Source of the DNA: an uncultured Bacilli bacterium | Lineage (GTDB): Bacteria > Bacillota_I > Bacilli_A > RF39 > UBA660 | Direction of reading: 5' to 3' | NCBI GenBank assembly: GCA_934098525.1 | Contig: CAKONZ010000002.1 | Location: 88,193-152,192 of the forward strand | Length of the DNA stretch: 64,000 bases | The notes under the pieces: model-generated | Databases searched by the model: none | Seen by the model: only the letters and a program-made list of their open reading frames with translations | What the model was told of the DNA's origin: nothing | In this document: piece by piece, positions 28,449 to 37,332 of the stretch | Position numbering within the stretch: the first letter of the stretch is position 1 | How the letters are laid out: each line of letters opens with the position of its first letter | Translations under genes and position numbers: made by a program

Positions 28449-28532
28449 AACTAATACACATCCTTGTCATTTATAATTTATACCTTAATTTCTATTTTAT
28501 GTCAATATTTTTATATCTAATAAAGTTCACAC

Positions 28533-28566
28533 AAAAATGTAATGAAAATCACTTCATTACATTTTT
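28533..28566 (-). terminator. Terminator of the rbgA-rnhB transcript
   Basis: Arms AAAAATGTAATGAA (28533-28546) and TTCATTACATTTTT (28553-28566). The stop codon of the RNase HII gene lies inside the loop side of the hairpin. Confidence 0.8.
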
Positions 28567-29523
28567 AACAGGTCCATAACTTTTTCTATGTTCATCTATA
28601 ATACCATATTTATTTATTGCCTCTATATGATCTTTAGTAGGATATCCTTTATTATTCTTAAAATTATAATAAGGATATTTTTTATCAAGTTCATACATCA
28701 TATGATCCCTAGTAACCTTGGCAATAACTGATGCAGCAGAAATGGTTAAACTCTTTAAATCTCCTTTTATAATAGGAATCATAGGAATATCAATATCAAG
28801 TTTCATAGCATCTGTTAATACATAATCAGGTTTTAAAGATAAATTTGATATAGCCTCTTTCATAGCTAACTTAGTAGCCTCATAAATATTAATATCATCT
28901 ATCACATCATTATTAATAACACCAATACCAATACTTATTGCATCTTTTTCAATTATTTTATAAAACTCTTCTCTTTTCTTTTCACTTAATTTCTTTGAAT
29001 CCGTCAAACCCTCTAATTTATAATTTAAAGGTAAAATTACACAAGCTGCTACAACTGGTCCTACAAGTGGCCCCCTTCCAACTTCATCAACTCCTGCTAT
29101 TAATGAATAACCTTTATTAATTAGATCTCTTTCATAACTATAATTATTATTAATAGCAATAGCAAGCTCCAACTTTTTAATATCTTTTTTGTCACTATCT
29201 CTATTTAATTTTTTCTTAACAAAAAGTATACTCTCTAAATTTGCAAAACGAATACCATCTATTATAGTAACATTTTTATCATCATACAAATTAGTACTAT
29301 ATTCAAAAACATCTATATTAACAATTTCAATTCCAAAAGCTCCTAAATATTTAGTTCCTTTATTTTTAATTTTTTCATATCCAGAAGAAGTAACTGCAAC
29401 ATCAATATCACTTGTCTCACGTTTAATTTTTTGAACTACCATAGAAGCTCCAGATAATATAATAAACTCATCTTTTTCTAAAGGTATTTCCTTAATTTTA
29501 TTTAATATTTCTTTCCTATTCAT
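28549..29523 (-). CDS. rnhB: Nucleotidyltransferase-like domain fused to RNase HII
   Basis: RNase HII removes ribonucleotides from DNA. Residues ~130-324 hold all four catalytic acids: VDEVGRG (D146, E147), the aspartate in LTDAMKLD, and TRDHMM, plus DSKKLSEKKRE. The first ~125 residues are an extra domain not found in standard RNase HII: LSGASMVV...TSDIDVAV matches the GS-x9-DxD pattern of the nucleotidyltransferase (MNT/AbiEii-like) fold. The ATG at 29523 overlaps the end of rbgA (ATGAATAG) and no ribosome site is seen, so coupling is likely. The fusion looks genuine since the frame is continuous. Confidence 0.9.
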   Translation of the reverse strand: MNRKEILNKIKEIPLEKDEFIILSGASMVVQKIKRETSDIDVAVTSSGYEKIKNKGTKYLGAFGIEIVNIDVFEYSTNLYDDKNVTIIDGIRFANLESILFVKKKLNRDSDKKDIKKLELAIAINNNYSYERDLINKGYSLIAGVDEVGRGPLVGPVVAACVILPLNYKLEGLTDSKKLSEKKREEFYKIIEKDAISIGIGVINNDVIDDINIYEATKLAMKEAISNLSLKPDYVLTDAMKLDIDIPMIPIIKGDLKSLTISAASVIAKVTRDHMMYELDKKYPYYNFKNNKGYPTKDHIEAINKYGIIDEHRKSYGPVKNVMK

Positions 29524-30436
29524 TATCAAATCTATCAAAAGTAATATTTTTAATTTTTCCAGACTTTATATCATTTATAACTAAAGTAGATACTTTATCA
29601 TAATCAACATATCCACCTTTCATCATAAGTGACTTATATTTTCCTATCGTATCAAAAACATCCTCAAAATCATCAATATTACTAACATGATACTCCTTCT
29701 CTAATATTTCTCTATAATACTTATATAAAAATTTAATTATATAGACTGCTATATCATCTTTATCAAGTATCTCTTCCTTTATTGCCGTAGTAGCAGCAAG
29801 ATTATATGCAACCTTTTCTTGTTCCAACTTAGGCCATAAAATACCAGGAGAATCCATCAACTCAATATTCTTACCAACTCGAACCCAACTCAAATTCTTA
29901 GTAACACCAGGTTTATTACCAGTAACAGTAATCTTTCTACCTACAATCTTATTAATCAATGTACTTTTTCCAACATTTGGTATTCCAATAACAAGTGCTC
30001 TTATAGTTTCCTTTTTTAAACCTTTATTTTTCATCTTAGTTATTTTATCTTCCAATATTTTATTTGACAAATCAAAAATTTCATTAACATTAATATTTGA
30101 AGTAAGATCATACTTCAAAACATAATATCCTTCTTTTTGATACATATCTATAAACTTATTAGTCTCAAGCTTATCACATAAATCATACTTTGTCATAATC
30201 AAAATACGAGGTTTATCTTTTATTAAATAATCAATATCTTGTATTTTTGATGAAAAAGGGATTCTTGAATCTATAACTTCATATATTATATCTATTAAAT
30301 TTAAATTTTCTTGTATTAACCTCTTAGTCTTAGCCATATGGCCAGGATACCAGTTAATTCCAACTGATGATAAACTTTTTTGATTATCATTATTTTTCTT
30401 TTCTGCTCTTATTTTTCTTTTTTGATACATATCCAT
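29516..30436 (-). CDS. rbgA: Ribosome biogenesis GTPase RbgA/YlqF
   Basis: Circularly permuted GTPase needed for late 50S assembly. Order G4-G1-G3 as expected: NWYPGHMAKT, MTKYDLCD (G4), GIPNVGKSTLIN (G1), DSPGILWP (G3). 306 residues, slightly longer than average due to a basic N-terminal extension (MDMYQKRKIRAEKK). The 5' end of the gene and 28 upstream bases (30351-30464) are repeated at 30971-31084. The intact copy is this one. Confidence 0.95.
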   Translation of the reverse strand: MDMYQKRKIRAEKKNNDNQKSLSSVGINWYPGHMAKTKRLIQENLNLIDIIYEVIDSRIPFSSKIQDIDYLIKDKPRILIMTKYDLCDKLETNKFIDMYQKEGYYVLKYDLTSNINVNEIFDLSNKILEDKITKMKNKGLKKETIRALVIGIPNVGKSTLINKIVGRKITVTGNKPGVTKNLSWVRVGKNIELMDSPGILWPKLEQEKVAYNLAATTAIKEEILDKDDIAVYIIKFLYKYYREILEKEYHVSNIDDFEDVFDTIGKYKSLMMKGGYVDYDKVSTLVINDIKSGKIKNITFDRFDNE

Positions 30437-30464
30437 TTATACCACTTCCTTTTTTCCTATTTTA
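30351..30464. repeat. Direct repeat copy 1 (rbgA 5' end)
   Basis: 114 bases covering the first ~86 coding bases of rbgA and the region just upstream. It is 113/114 identical to 30971-31084 in the same orientation, and its first part resembles 32445-32496. The stop codon of the upstream GNAT gene lies in it. Confidence 0.95.
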
Positions 30465-30957
30465 ATTTTTTACCATAATATTCGACATCTATTTCTGTTC
30501 CATCTGGATATACTTCTTTAGCATTTTTAATATGTTCTACAAATCCATAATGTTTATATATCTCCTTGTTTCTTATTTCTTCAGGTTCAACTCCTAATGT
30601 TAATACAGTATAACCTTTATTTTTCAAATCTTCTTCCATAAATTTATACAATTTAGAAAAATATCCTTTTCCTTCATATTTTTTGTTAGTTCTAAAAGCC
30701 GTTAAATATGCAGTTGTATCATCTACCAATTCATCACTATTTTGAACAATATCACCGGTTAACACAGCAGTGGCTTCACATATTATTTGGTCATTAATCA
30801 TTCCATAGTAAGGAATAATTTTACCTTTTTTATAATTTTTAATGTTTTGTTCTTTCCAAATAATCCAATTTTCTTTTTTTGTTGCTATTGATATTTCATA
30901 ATTCCATTTTTTATTCATTTCTTCAATAGTAGCAATTTTACATATATAGTTTTTCAT
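30457..30957 (-). CDS. GNAT-family N-acetyltransferase (island gene)
   Basis: About 166 residues with a GNAT core: YLTAFRTNKKYEGKGYFSKL is the acetyl-CoA loop (Q/RxxGxG/A-like KYEGKGY) and LGVEPEEIRNKEIYKHYGF the C-terminal motif. The substrate is unknown. The gene lies wholly between two copies of the rbgA 5' end. It starts (ATG 30957) 12 bases after the stop codon of the truncated rbgA copy, so its translation may be coupled to that relic. An upstream GTG at 30966 is possible. Confidence 0.85.
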   Translation of the reverse strand: MKNYICKIATIEEMNKKWNYEISIATKKENWIIWKEQNIKNYKKGKIIPYYGMINDQIICEATAVLTGDIVQNSDELVDDTTAYLTAFRTNKKYEGKGYFSKLYKFMEEDLKNKGYTVLTLGVEPEEIRNKEIYKHYGFVEHIKNAKEVYPDGTEIDVEYYGKKLK

Positions 30958-30969
30958 AACTCCCACTTA

Positions 30970-31056
30970 TCAGTTAATTCCAACTGGTGATAAACTTTTT
31001 TGATTATCATTATTTTTCTTTTCTGCTCTTATTTTTCTTTTTTGATACATATCCAT
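30970..31056 (-). pseudogene. Truncated rbgA 5' copy, 28 codons
   Basis: This relic has the rbgA start, the same ribosome site, and codons 1-28 with one Ser-to-Pro change, then runs into TGA-TAA just beyond the repeat boundary. It could act as a translated leader for the GNAT gene that follows. Confidence 0.85.
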
Positions 31057-31084
31057 TTATACCACTTCCTTTTTTCCTATTTTA
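30971..31084. repeat. Direct repeat copy 2 (rbgA 5' end relic)
   Basis: 114-base copy of 30351-30464 with one mismatch (A/G). The stop codon of the next island gene (31077-31079) lies in it at the same position as the GNAT stop in copy 1. Confidence 0.95.
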
Positions 31085-31373
31085 TAGGTTCAAAATACAT
31101 TACTTCCTTACCTAATTTTTTAGCATACTCAATTTCTTTACTTGTTGAACTGCCAACATATCCATTATCATTAATTACATAAATGGCATCACTAATTTCA
31201 ATCTTATTATAATGTAAATCTGCTAAAATTTGTTGTTCAGCTTCACTAAATTTATCATCACTATAAATACATTGTATAACAACATATTTATTTTTAATTT
31301 CCAATTCTTTAGCAACTTTCATCATCTTATCTTTGAATTTCATACTACCACAAATAGTAACAATTTTATTCAT
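31077..31373 (-). CDS. Nucleoside 2-deoxyribosyltransferase-like small protein
   Basis: 98 residues with the pattern of the DUF4406/nucleoside 2-deoxyribosyltransferase-like superfamily: VTICGSMKFKDKM at the N-terminus, HYNKIEISDAIYVIN, and GSSTSKEIEYAKKLGKEV. Similar short proteins are common in phages and genomic islands and may bind nucleotides. Activity is not established by sequence. Start 31373 has GGAG at 8 bases. Confidence 0.75.
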   Translation of the reverse strand: MNKIVTICGSMKFKDKMMKVAKELEIKNKYVVIQCIYSDDKFSEAEQQILADLHYNKIEISDAIYVINDNGYVGSSTSKEIEYAKKLGKEVMYFEPIK

Positions 31374-31448
31374 ATCTACATCTCCATTATAAATCACTTT
31401 ATATTATACAACATTATTTTCATTTTTATATTTATAATCATTACACCT

Positions 31449-32303
31449 TTATCTTATATCGTCTAATTTCTTTTGTTCTTTTACTTCTAATTTATTTTTT
31501 TCTCTTTCAAGTTCTCTTAAACTCTTTTTAGGTGTTGGCATTTCTTCAGGCATCATCCCACCAATATCTGCGATTGCCTTTCTAACTTTTTTACCAACTT
31601 CATAATGTATATTTTTTGCGTCTTTCTCACCTTGTACATTATCTTTCAAAAGTTTTTGCTTTGTTTGATTTATTCTAAATAAATTAGCTACTAATTCATC
31701 TTCATTCATATTATCTAAAATATCTTCTCTGTAACGTAATTTTTTTCTTTTAAAAATATCATCAGCAGTTTCTCCATTATATAATCCTTTATATCCTTCA
31801 TTATGAAATTCAGCCATATTTTTAACACCTGCTGCAGAAGCAACTTTTTGAAGTGTATAATTACCTTGTTTTGTTAATTTTCTTTGATATAATCTTTTTT
31901 CATCATCTGATAAAGAATCATATTCTTGTTCTGTTATTTCTTGTTTTCTAGTTTGAATGGCAAAATATGTTTGTCCTAAAGCAACAACTTCTTTATTTGG
32001 ATCAGCATTTTGCACTATCAAATAGCATATATATCTTGATAGTTTATAATCTTTAATAATTTCTTTTTTTCCTTTACCAGTTTTTATTGGCTTGTTGACC
32101 TCAACAACCCAATCTTCTTCGTTTGAAACACTATTATTTGCTGATAAAACGGCTTTATCTATTACTTTTTGAAAATTTCTCCAATCCTTGTATTCCAATA
32201 CTTTTTGTAATTCGCGTGCATACCAATATTCATTTTCATATTTATCTATATGTTTAATATTCTCAAAAATATTGTTAGTATATCTATCTCCGATTTTCTT
32301 CAT
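31449..32303 (-). CDS. dinD: DNA damage-inducible protein D-like (BRO-N domain)
   Basis: 284 residues clearly related to E. coli DinD: YWYARELQKVLEYKDWRNF (BRO-N start), LSRYICYLIVQNADPNKEVVALGQTYFA, then QTRKQE and a helical C-terminus. E. coli DinD is LOS/SOS-regulated and was reported to antagonise RecA filaments. Homologues are scattered on islands and phages. Start 32303 with GGAGG spaced 5 bases; an in-frame ATG at 32315 has no site. Confidence 0.9.
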   Translation of the reverse strand: MKKIGDRYTNNIFENIKHIDKYENEYWYARELQKVLEYKDWRNFQKVIDKAVLSANNSVSNEEDWVVEVNKPIKTGKGKKEIIKDYKLSRYICYLIVQNADPNKEVVALGQTYFAIQTRKQEITEQEYDSLSDDEKRLYQRKLTKQGNYTLQKVASAAGVKNMAEFHNEGYKGLYNGETADDIFKRKKLRYREDILDNMNEDELVANLFRINQTKQKLLKDNVQGEKDAKNIHYEVGKKVRKAIADIGGMMPEEMPTPKKSLRELEREKNKLEVKEQKKLDDIR

Positions 32304-32444
32304 TGCTACCTCCATTTCTATTAATTATATTAAATTTTTTTATGTTCACACTACCTGGTTTTTTAGTGAAATATAGATATGCAAAAAAATTTAGTTATTT
32401 TCCCCTTTTTCAATAATTTAAGTGTGTTATTCATAACTTTCTTC

Positions 32445-32496
32445 ATACCAGTTAGTTCTAACTAATGATAAACTTTTTTAATTATCATTAGTTTTC
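32445..32496. repeat. Degenerate third copy of the rbgA 5' segment
   Basis: Over 52 bases this matches 30347-30398 with five differences, same orientation. Its right end overlaps the last codons of the RhuM pseudogene. Confidence 0.75.
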
Positions 32497-32919
32497 ACTT
32501 TTATTCTCATTCAGATATTTATTATAAAATTCATCCATTGAAGAAATATATTTTTGATCTTGAATAACTCTAAATTTTTCATATTCTTTTAATATTTTTG
32601 TTGCCCATATTCTAAATTATGTTGCTTTTTTAGAATTAACTCTATATCCTACAGCTATTATTGCATCTAGGTTATAGACTTCAGCATTATAATTCTTGCC
32701 GTCTTCTGCAGTTATTTCCATTTTGGAAACAACTGAACTTCTATCTAATTCTTTTTCTTCAAACACATTTTTTAAATGCTTAGATATTGCTGGCACACCA
32801 ACTTCAAATACTTTTGACATTCCTTTTTGAGTTAACCATAAAGTTTCATCCCTATATATAGCATCTACTATAATATTTCCTTCGCTATTTTTATATATAA
32901 TTAGTTTATTATCTTCCAT
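32488..32919 (-). pseudogene. RhuM-family gene, broken (nonsense codon and internal deletion)
   Basis: The first 100 codons (32617-32919) match the intact RhuM gene at 50232-51248: WLTQKGMSKVFEVG, ELDRSSVVSKM, AEDGKNYNAEVYNLDAIIAVGYRVNSK. At the codon where the intact gene has Glu (AIEF) this one has TAA. The frame then continues as FRIWATKIL and jumps straight to EYEKFRVIQDQKY, which is the C-terminus of RhuM. About 180 internal residues are missing. It is therefore a decayed copy. Confidence 0.88.
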
Positions 32920-32963
32920 AAATACTCCCCTCTCCTTTAGTTTTTCATCGATTTCATTTTGTT

Positions 32964-33458
32964 TTATATTTTATCAAATAAGTAAACATTCTCAGGTAAA
33001 TTTAATCTTTCATAATTTCTCGTTTTAATTAAATTACCACCCATATGTTTATAAAATTCATTTGATGGATTGCCCTTTAAACAACCAACAATCATTTTAT
33101 TAAATCCCATTTTTTTAAGTTCATTAACTCCTGCATCAAATAATTTTCTACCAAATCCTAATCCTTTATATTTCTTTAAAATATAAATAGCACAAAGTTC
33201 ACCACAATCATTCCAATTAGAATCACCAACTTTAACAAAACCAACCACCTTACCACCAATTTCTAATACAAATTGATGATTATTATCTTCATTAAAATTA
33301 ATAAAAGAATTACTAGCGCTTCTTTCCTCATTATTGTATAAATCATTCAAAAATTCATCTGACACAATTCCCTTATATGTTTCATTCCACGAAACAGCTA
33401 CAACATGAGAAATATCTTTACAATCATTTCTTTCTCTTCTTCTTATACTATAATTCAT
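32964..33458 (-). CDS. GNAT-family N-acetyltransferase
   Basis: 164 residues with a full GNAT fold: SWNETYKGIVSDEFL at the N-terminus, the acetyl-CoA loop KKYKGLGFGRKL (about residues 92-103), and GNPSNEFYKHMGG. It resembles YjcF/RimI-type acetyltransferases of unknown substrate. Start 33458 with TAGGAG. Second acetyltransferase of the island. Confidence 0.88.
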   Translation of the reverse strand: MNYSIRRRERNDCKDISHVVAVSWNETYKGIVSDEFLNDLYNNEERSASNSFINFNEDNNHQFVLEIGGKVVGFVKVGDSNWNDCGELCAIYILKKYKGLGFGRKLFDAGVNELKKMGFNKMIVGCLKGNPSNEFYKHMGGNLIKTRNYERLNLPENVYLFDKI

Positions 33459-33505
33459 ATATTTTACTCCTATACTATTAAAACTACATAGTTTTAAATA
33501 ATTAA

Positions 33506-34023
33506 CTATTCGCGGTTAATAAAAACCAATAATTTATTTATAACTGGTCTAAACAATGTATAAAATAAATAACCAACCAAACCTCCAAGTGTATTAGTAA
33601 ATAAATCAGTAATATCAGATGCTCTATCACCATTAATAATTGGTTGCAACAACTCAATTCCTAAACTAAATAAAAAAGTATAAAAAATTGTTTCAAAAAC
33701 ATATTCTTTTCATCCTCTTTTATTAAAGGAACTAAAAATCCAAATGGTATCATCATAATAATATTAAGAATAATCTGTCTCAAAAAATCCCCACGTCCAT
33801 TAAACAAATCATCAAACAAGTTCATATTCATTGACACATATGGATGATTAAATATAAAAGGTAATGACGTTAATATAGGCATCAAAGGAAAATATAAAAC
33901 ACCAAAAATATAAACATACATTATCGTATAAATTATTAAAGTGCTCTTATCTTTACTTTTCCACTTTTTATAAAACACCAAAAAATATAAAATACTAAAA
34001 ATTAATATATCTACACCCTTCAT
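33506..34023 (-). pseudogene. VanZ-like membrane protein with a frameshift
   Basis: The first 120 codons (33661-34023) encode a VanZ-like N-terminal part (three or four helices, NLFDDLF..RQIILNIIMMIPFGFL). The frame then closes. Shifting by one base in the five-base homopolymer at 33695-33699 restores the family's ending: IELLQPIINGDRASDITDLF, NTLGGLVGYL, stopping at 33506. So the gene is whole apart from one indel. It may be a pseudogene, a slippage switch, or an assembly error. Confidence 0.85.
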
Positions 34024-34051
34024 ATTAAATCTCCTCTAATTTTCTTTAACA

Positions 34052-34618
34052 CTAATCGCCATATCTTTCTTTCAATTCTACCAAAGCCTTCTTTACAAAA
34101 AAGTCTTTACCTTTAACAGGAATATTATATTTACTAAAAACATCTTTCATTTCATCAATACTTAAATACTTATTATTTTGTTCAATCTCAATATAAATAT
34201 GCTTGCCATTAACAAACTCAACAGCAAACTCATCTACTCCATTCGAATAAACAACAACATGATCATCTATTCTTATTAAATCATCAAAATCAACCATTTT
34301 TAATATTTCTTCCATCTTCTCTATAGAATCTATTTCACAAGATACTTTTCCTTGTTTCTTAATATCACCATTATCATCATATTCTTTATATTTATACGTC
34401 AAAATTTTCAAATCATTTTCATCAATTATATTAAGAATTAAAACACAATGTTTTAGCATTTCTAATTTATCATTAAAATTTATATAATTTTTTTCAATCA
34501 TATAAATATCTTTAACCTCATATTCACAAATAACCTTAAAATTTTCTCTGTTTAAGATAGTATTTAATTCATTTAAATTACAATCAACTTCAACAGTAAT
34601 TTCATTTTCATATATCAA
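34052..34618 (-). CDS. CYTH-like domain protein
   Basis: 188 residues from a TTG start at 34618, chosen for the GGTGGTGAT site. The alternating beta pattern with paired acidic/basic residues (EITVEVDC; KVSCEID; DEFAVEFV; YIEIEQ) resembles CYTH-type phosphohydrolases (thiamine-triphosphatase/tripolyphosphatase), but the ExExK start motif is not exact. Substrate is unknown. It sits just after a Nudix hydrolase and a Ham1-like gene, so a nucleotide/phosphate clean-up theme is possible. Confidence 0.55.
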   Translation of the reverse strand: MIYENEITVEVDCNLNELNTILNRENFKVICEYEVKDIYMIEKNYINFNDKLEMLKHCVLILNIIDENDLKILTYKYKEYDDNGDIKKQGKVSCEIDSIEKMEEILKMVDFDDLIRIDDHVVVYSNGVDEFAVEFVNGKHIYIEIEQNNKYLSIDEMKDVFSKYNIPVKGKDFFVKKALVELKERYGD

Positions 34619-34660
34619 AATATCACCACCATCAATTAAAAATATATAAATCAAAAAAAA

Positions 34661-35227
34661 TCAATAAATATTATCCTTTAACTTCATATTTAACTTATTA
34701 TATACATTATTAATAATCCATTTTTCATTAGAAATATATTTAACTTCATCAATATCTACCCATCTAACACCACTATTCTCATCATCCTTAATAAATAAAG
34801 AATCATTTTCATCTACTTCCAATAAATAAGTCAAATTCAAATGTACATGAGTTGAAACATATTTCCCTCTTTTTACATGTCCATCAACAGAAATAATTTC
34901 CAATGAAAAAATATCATTCATAACAGGAGTAACGTTTTTAACACCTGTTTCTTCCTTTAATTCCCTTATAGCAGTACCAAGTAAATCAGTATCGCCATCA
35001 GCATGACCACCTGTCCAAGCCCATGATTTATAAATATTATGGTATATCATCAAAACCTTAGTTCTATCTTTATTAACAGCCCATGCTGAAGCAGTAAAAT
35101 GTCCAAATCTATTTTTTCTAGTTAAAACATCATCAAAACAATCTATGTATTTTAACATAACTTCTCTATCTTTTTCCTCTTGTTCATTATAAGGAATATA
35201 CTTCTTTATTTGTTCTATATAATTCAT
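34661..35227 (-). CDS. Nudix hydrolase
   Basis: 188 residues. The Nudix box is intact: GGHADGDTDLLGTAIRELKE followed by ETGV, with catalytic Glu residues. The N-terminus (RKNRFGHFTASAWAVN) and the tail match a Firmicutes group of Nudix proteins of unknown substrate. TTAGGAGG precedes the ATG. It forms a tight run with the Ham1-like gene (8-base gap). Confidence 0.92.
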   Translation of the reverse strand: MNYIEQIKKYIPYNEQEEKDREVMLKYIDCFDDVLTRKNRFGHFTASAWAVNKDRTKVLMIYHNIYKSWAWTGGHADGDTDLLGTAIRELKEETGVKNVTPVMNDIFSLEIISVDGHVKRGKYVSTHVHLNLTYLLEVDENDSLFIKDDENSGVRWVDIDEVKYISNEKWIINNVYNKLNMKLKDNIY

Positions 35228-35235
35228 AAAGCCTC

Positions 35236-35841
35236 CTAATCATTAATATTCTGAGCAATAAAAGAAATAACATCATCATCAGTATTTACAATTAATTTCT
35301 TATCCTCATCAGTTAACTCACTAAAATACTTATTTAAATTTCTATTAACAGAAATCGAATTAAGCGGATAACCAGGATTAATAATCTTACTAGGTTTATT
35401 AACCATATAAAAATCATCTTTTCTCCAAGTATAAGTATACTCATTTCCATTTACTATTAAAGCAAGACCATATACCCATTTAGCAACAAGTCTTCCTTCA
35501 TTACTATACTTATTAACCAACGAAATATAATGATTTATCATCTCTTCATCATTTAATCTTTTTCCATTAATTCTTCTAACAAACACACCAGGTTGATCAC
35601 ACTCTAAAACATTCTCTAAATACAAATTATCATCAATAGCCATAGTCATCATACCTGTCTCATTATAATAAGCTCTTGCTTTAATCAAAGCATTTTCTAA
35701 AGCATCCTTTCCATTTTCTATAACCTCTAAAGAACAATCAATATCTTTTAAAGTTACAACCTCAATACCATTTTCCATTAATCTTTTAGAAAACCTTTTA
35801 GCTTTACTTTCATTACCAGTAGCAAACAACAACCTCTTCAT
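35236..35841 (-). CDS. Ham1/RdgB-like non-canonical NTP pyrophosphatase
   Basis: 201 residues. FATGNESKAKRFSKRL is the characteristic N-terminal motif (T/SxNxxK), followed by ALENALIKARAYY and AIDDNLYLENV at the positions of the catalytic acidic residues. The family hydrolyses ITP/XTP and related bases. It is more divergent than housekeeping RdgB (WRKDDF in place of the usual FGYDP), so the substrate may differ. Start 35841 with GGAGG. Confidence 0.82.
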   Translation of the reverse strand: MKRLLFATGNESKAKRFSKRLMENGIEVVTLKDIDCSLEVIENGKDALENALIKARAYYNETGMMTMAIDDNLYLENVLECDQPGVFVRRINGKRLNDEEMINHYISLVNKYSNEGRLVAKWVYGLALIVNGNEYTYTWRKDDFYMVNKPSKIINPGYPLNSISVNRNLNKYFSELTDEDKKLIVNTDDDVISFIAQNIND

Positions 35842-35897
35842 AATAACCTCCATAATACATAATAATTATAACATAAAAAGATTGAATAATTAATTAA

Positions 35898-36773
35898 TCA
35901 ATCTTTAACATCTTCATATAAATTTTCATTAAACTTTTTATTTCTTATCATATCTATTTCATACTTATAAGGAGCATACTCATCAATATAAGGTGTCTCT
36001 AAAATTTTAGGTATATTATCTAATCTTTCATTATAAATAATGTTAATCAAATTATCAAAGCCTATCTCCCCATACCCAATATTTGCATGCCTATCTTTAT
36101 GAGAACCTCTAACATTTTTAGAATCATTAATATGAACACACTTAACCCTTTTAAGTAAATCAAGTCTCTCTAAATCATCCAAAATACTATCAAAATTTGA
36201 CAAATCATATCCTGCATCAGACAAATGACAAGTATCTAAACAAATACCTATTTGATCTTTCTTTTCTATATTATCAATAATTTCTTTTAATTGTTCAAAA
36301 GAAGTTCCTAATTCTGTTCCCTTACCAGCCATAGTTTCAAGTAATATAGTAATTGAAGTAGTCTCTAAAACTTTATTCAATGCTTTAATAATAGACATTA
36401 AACCCTCATCTACTCCTACACCAACATGACTTCCTGGATGTAAAACCATTTTATTAACAAATAACTCTTCACATCTTTCACATTCATCAATTAAAAACTT
36501 AATAGAAAAATTATATTGTTCCATCTTCTTATTATTAGCTAAATTAATTATATAAGGAGCATGAACAATTAAATCACTATTATTTATACCATTCTCCTTC
36601 ATCAACTTAATAGCTTCATATGTACAAGCATCATTTATCAAAACTCTATTAGTATTCTGTGGAGCCCCAGTATAAAACATAAATGTATTACTGCCATACT
36701 TCAAAGCTTCTTTAACAGACCCTAATAACTGATCATCTTTTTTAAAAGAAACATGAGATCCTATTATTAACAT
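35898..36773 (-). CDS. nfo: Endonuclease IV
   Basis: AP endonuclease using three zinc ions in base excision repair. 291 residues. Metal-ligand motifs are present: GSHVSFK at the N-terminus, MVLHPGSHVG, ICLDTCH, and HINDSKNVRGSHKDRHANIG, then ILETP. The ATG at 36773 has TTGGAGG; the longer upstream reading is not coding. It lies next to ssb. Confidence 0.96.
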   Translation of the reverse strand: MLIIGSHVSFKKDDQLLGSVKEALKYGSNTFMFYTGAPQNTNRVLINDACTYEAIKLMKENGINNSDLIVHAPYIINLANNKKMEQYNFSIKFLIDECERCEELFVNKMVLHPGSHVGVGVDEGLMSIIKALNKVLETTSITILLETMAGKGTELGTSFEQLKEIIDNIEKKDQIGICLDTCHLSDAGYDLSNFDSILDDLERLDLLKRVKCVHINDSKNVRGSHKDRHANIGYGEIGFDNLINIIYNERLDNIPKILETPYIDEYAPYKYEIDMIRNKKFNENLYEDVKD

Positions 36774-36855
36774 ACATACCTCCAAAATTAATCTAAATAC
36801 ATTATACCACAAGTAAAATCCATCCCAACAAAAATAACAAAGAAAAGAAAACAGA

Positions 36856-37188
36856 TTACTCATCTGCTTTCTTATTAGATAAAAATGTAACTTTTTCAGC
36901 AATTACATCAATACTATATTTTCTATTCTTTTCTTTATCCTCATATGAACTAGTTTGTATTCTTCCCTTAATTCCTACAATATCACCCTTCTTACAATAC
37001 TCAACTGTATTTTCAGCTATTCCTTTCCATAACATACAATTAATAAAATCCGTATCATATTCACCATTTGCATTTTTATAACTTCTAGGAACTGCCACAG
37101 TAATATTAGAATAAGTTTCATTATTAGAAGCCTTATTAATAACAGGATCCCTAACTAATCTTCCAACCAAAACCACCTGATTTAACAC
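36856..37188 (-). CDS. ssb: Single-stranded DNA-binding protein
   Basis: 110 residues with an OB fold: LNQVVLVGRLVRDP, FINCMLWKGIAENTVEYCKK, GIKGRIQTSSYED. The usual long acidic tail is very short (ends KKADE), so it lacks the DDDIPF-type protein-binding tip and may be a secondary SSB. A GTG start at 37188 is chosen because GGAGGTGA is correctly spaced before it. Confidence 0.92.
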   Translation of the reverse strand: MLNQVVLVGRLVRDPVINKASNNETYSNITVAVPRSYKNANGEYDTDFINCMLWKGIAENTVEYCKKGDIVGIKGRIQTSSYEDKEKNRKYSIDVIAEKVTFLSNKKADE

Positions 37189-37332
37189 TTTTCTCACCTC
37201 CTCAAAACCAATATTATCATCTCCTTAAAAAAATTAAAAATTAATGAAAACAAGATTTAAGCAAAAATAAAAAAGAAAAATTAATAAACTAACTTTCCTT
37301 TTTAAAAAAATCATAAATTAAATAATAAAAAA

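Noticed and set aside
32617..32619. Read-through or recoding of the RhuM stop codon
   Set aside because: The downstream frame also lacks about 180 internal residues, so decay explains it better.
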